Shown here piece by piece: positions 6,085-7,089 of a stretch of DNA of 7,089 nt. The position numbers and the translations under genes are program-made. The stretch covers positions 1-7,089 of the forward strand of contig DJLG01000095.1 in the NCBI GenBank assembly GCA_002434915.1, in the 5' to 3' direction. The notes under the pieces are model-generated. The model was given only the letters and a program-made list of their open reading frames with translations. It did not search any database and was not told where the DNA came from. This DNA is from Proteobacteria bacterium UBA6522 (GTDB lineage Bacteria; Pseudomonadota; Gammaproteobacteria; Steroidobacterales; Rariloculaceae). Every line of letters begins with the position of its first letter. Positions within the stretch are counted from its first letter, which is position 1.

Positions 6085-7089
6085 CTAGTAGGCCATTGCG
6101 TAACAGTCTCTTCGCGCATCTGCCCCGGCAATTCTCGCACCATCTCTAGGGTTGAGCATTACAATAGTTGCGCAGCCAGGTATCGATAGGGCAGGGACCT
6201 GATTGATGATATGCCCTCGAGCTTCAAGTTCTTGAATTACCTCGGGGGAAAAAGTTGTTTCAATATTTAGACGATTAAAACCCGTATCATGTGGCCAAAA
6301 TGATGCTTGAAAATGAAGTGTTTGGACTCGTGGGAGCTGTGAGGCTTGATGCATATTTGGGTACCATTCCTCAGGGAATTCCACAATATTAAGGAAATTT
6401 TGCAATATTGTTTGTTCTTGGTTATCTCCTCCCGGTGAACCAATTGCCAAAAATGGTTCTTCCCCTCTTAAGACAATGCTAGGGGTTAACGTATAACGTG
6501 GTCTTGAGCGGGGTCGTAATTGAGCAGCTTTAGTCTCATCAAGCCAAAATTGTTCCCCTCGTACACTCATTGCGATCCCAGTATTTCCTAGGACTACCGC
6601 ACCCCCGATCCAACCACCGCTTGGTGTGCTATCAAATACATTGCCGTCTTTATCAATGATGGCTATATGGGTTGTATCTTTCTCAGAATAATCAACTGCG
6701 GCAACCAATTGCACATCAGGTTCGATAGGAGTGTCGATGCCTGCCACCCAATATTGCCAGTCAGAAATGCTATCGAATGCCTCATCGAACTCAAACGGAT
6801 CGCCCGCTTGAAAGGTTTCAGATGAGTTTTCCATATCGATAAGTTGTGCACGTATAGCCGCATAGTCTTTAGACAGAAGACCAACTTCAGGGATGTTTAC
6901 AAAATCAGGATCTGCATAAAATGAGTCTCGATCAGCATATGAGAGTTTTAGCGCTTCAACGATTGTGTGGATATAGTCAGCACTGTTATGTCCCATGCTC
7001 TTGAGATCAAAATTCTCCAAAATATTGAGAGCTTGAAGTAATGTTGGTCCCTGACTATTGAACGATTGTTTGTAGACGGTGTATTGCTT
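6085..7089 (-). CDS. Gamma-glutamyltransferase-family Ntn hydrolase, C-terminal part (5' end beyond window)
   Basis: The frame stays open from the right edge for 334 residues to TAG at 6087-6085, giving the end of the large subunit and the whole small subunit of a GGT-fold enzyme. Such proteins are made as one chain that cleaves itself before a threonine. The visible fragment begins in the conserved SFNSQGPTLLQALNILE region (residues 9-25). It continues through NSADYIH and EALKLSYADRDSFYADPDFV. The nucleophile is T139 in D-T-T-H-I-A, with cleavage expected just before it. GSPGGDNQ (217-224) is the conserved oxyanion/glycine loop. The usual gamma-glutamyl-binding N-N-x-M-D-D-F segment is replaced by R-G-E-Q-F-W-L-D (176-183), and the S-S pair of E. 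coli GGT by Y-T in R-P-R-Y-T-L-T-P. It may therefore be an acylase or amidohydrolase rather than a glutathione hydrolase; HpxW (oxamate amidohydrolase) is an example of such a relative. Signal peptide status is unknown. It converges on the permease gene with 8 bp between stops. Confidence 0.9.
   Translation of the reverse strand, partial: KQYTVYKQSFNSQGPTLLQALNILENFDLKSMGHNSADYIHTIVEALKLSYADRDSFYADPDFVNIPEVGLLSKDYAAIRAQLIDMENSSETFQAGDPFEFDEAFDSISDWQYWVAGIDTPIEPDVQLVAAVDYSEKDTTHIAIIDKDGNVFDSTPSGGWIGGAVVLGNTGIAMSVRGEQFWLDETKAAQLRPRSRPRYTLTPSIVLRGEEPFLAIGSPGGDNQEQTILQNFLNIVEFPEEWYPNMHQASQLPRVQTLHFQASFWPHDTGFNRLNIETTFSPEVIQELEARGHIINQVPALSIPGCATIVMLNPRDGARIAGADARRDCYAMAY

Noticed and set aside
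7018..7020. TTG at 7020 as the start of the GGT-like gene
   Set aside because: The frame stays open to the window edge, and the 23 codons before it encode conserved GGT sequence (S-Q-G-P-T-L-L-Q), so this is an internal leucine.

Overview
The window reads as part of a Gram-negative, probably proteobacterial, heterotroph chromosome. The evidence is a tripartite tricarboxylate transporter (TTT) with a Tat-type periplasmic binding protein, a lactate-permease-family carrier and a gamma-glutamyltransferase-fold enzyme. Base composition is moderately AT-rich by eye, and two of the four visible gene starts are TTG. An alphaproteobacterial or marine origin is plausible but cannot be proved from this sequence.

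Layout: bases 1-4215 hold a three-gene minus-strand operon, transcribed right to left. It encodes a TcuA-like FAD-dependent dehydrogenase (2725-4215), a TctC-family solute-binding protein (1631-2728), and a TctA-family large permease (1-1628) that leaves the window at its 3' end. The genes are packed with a 4-bp overlap and a 2-bp gap. The permease continues beyond the usual end of TctA into a polar linker and a further hydrophobic segment, which may be the start of a fused TctB-like small subunit. Bases 4216-4387 form a divergent control region with overlapping inverted repeats. Bases 4388-6076 encode an L-lactate permease (LctP) family carrier on the plus strand, ending in a weak intrinsic terminator that overlaps its stop codon. 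Bases 6085-7089 hold the C-terminal part of a gamma-glutamyltransferase-family Ntn hydrolase on the minus strand. Its start lies beyond the right edge, and it converges on the carrier gene with only 8 bp between the stops.

How the genes may work together: the minus-strand operon looks like an uptake-and-oxidation unit for a di- or tricarboxylate. TctC would capture the substrate, TctA (with a TctB domain) would import it, and the flavoenzyme would introduce a double bond in the cytoplasm. In Salmonella, tricarballylate is imported by the MFS carrier TcuC and oxidised by TcuA, with TcuB reoxidising the flavin. Here a TTT system occupies the transporter role, and no TcuB or TcuC is visible. The divergent LctP-type monocarboxylate carrier may share regulation with the operon through the common intergenic region. 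The GGT-like enzyme lacks the canonical gamma-glutamyl-binding motifs, so its substrate is open. No RNA genes, insertion sequences, CRISPR arrays or regulator genes were seen, and no gene-free stretch exceeds 172 bp.
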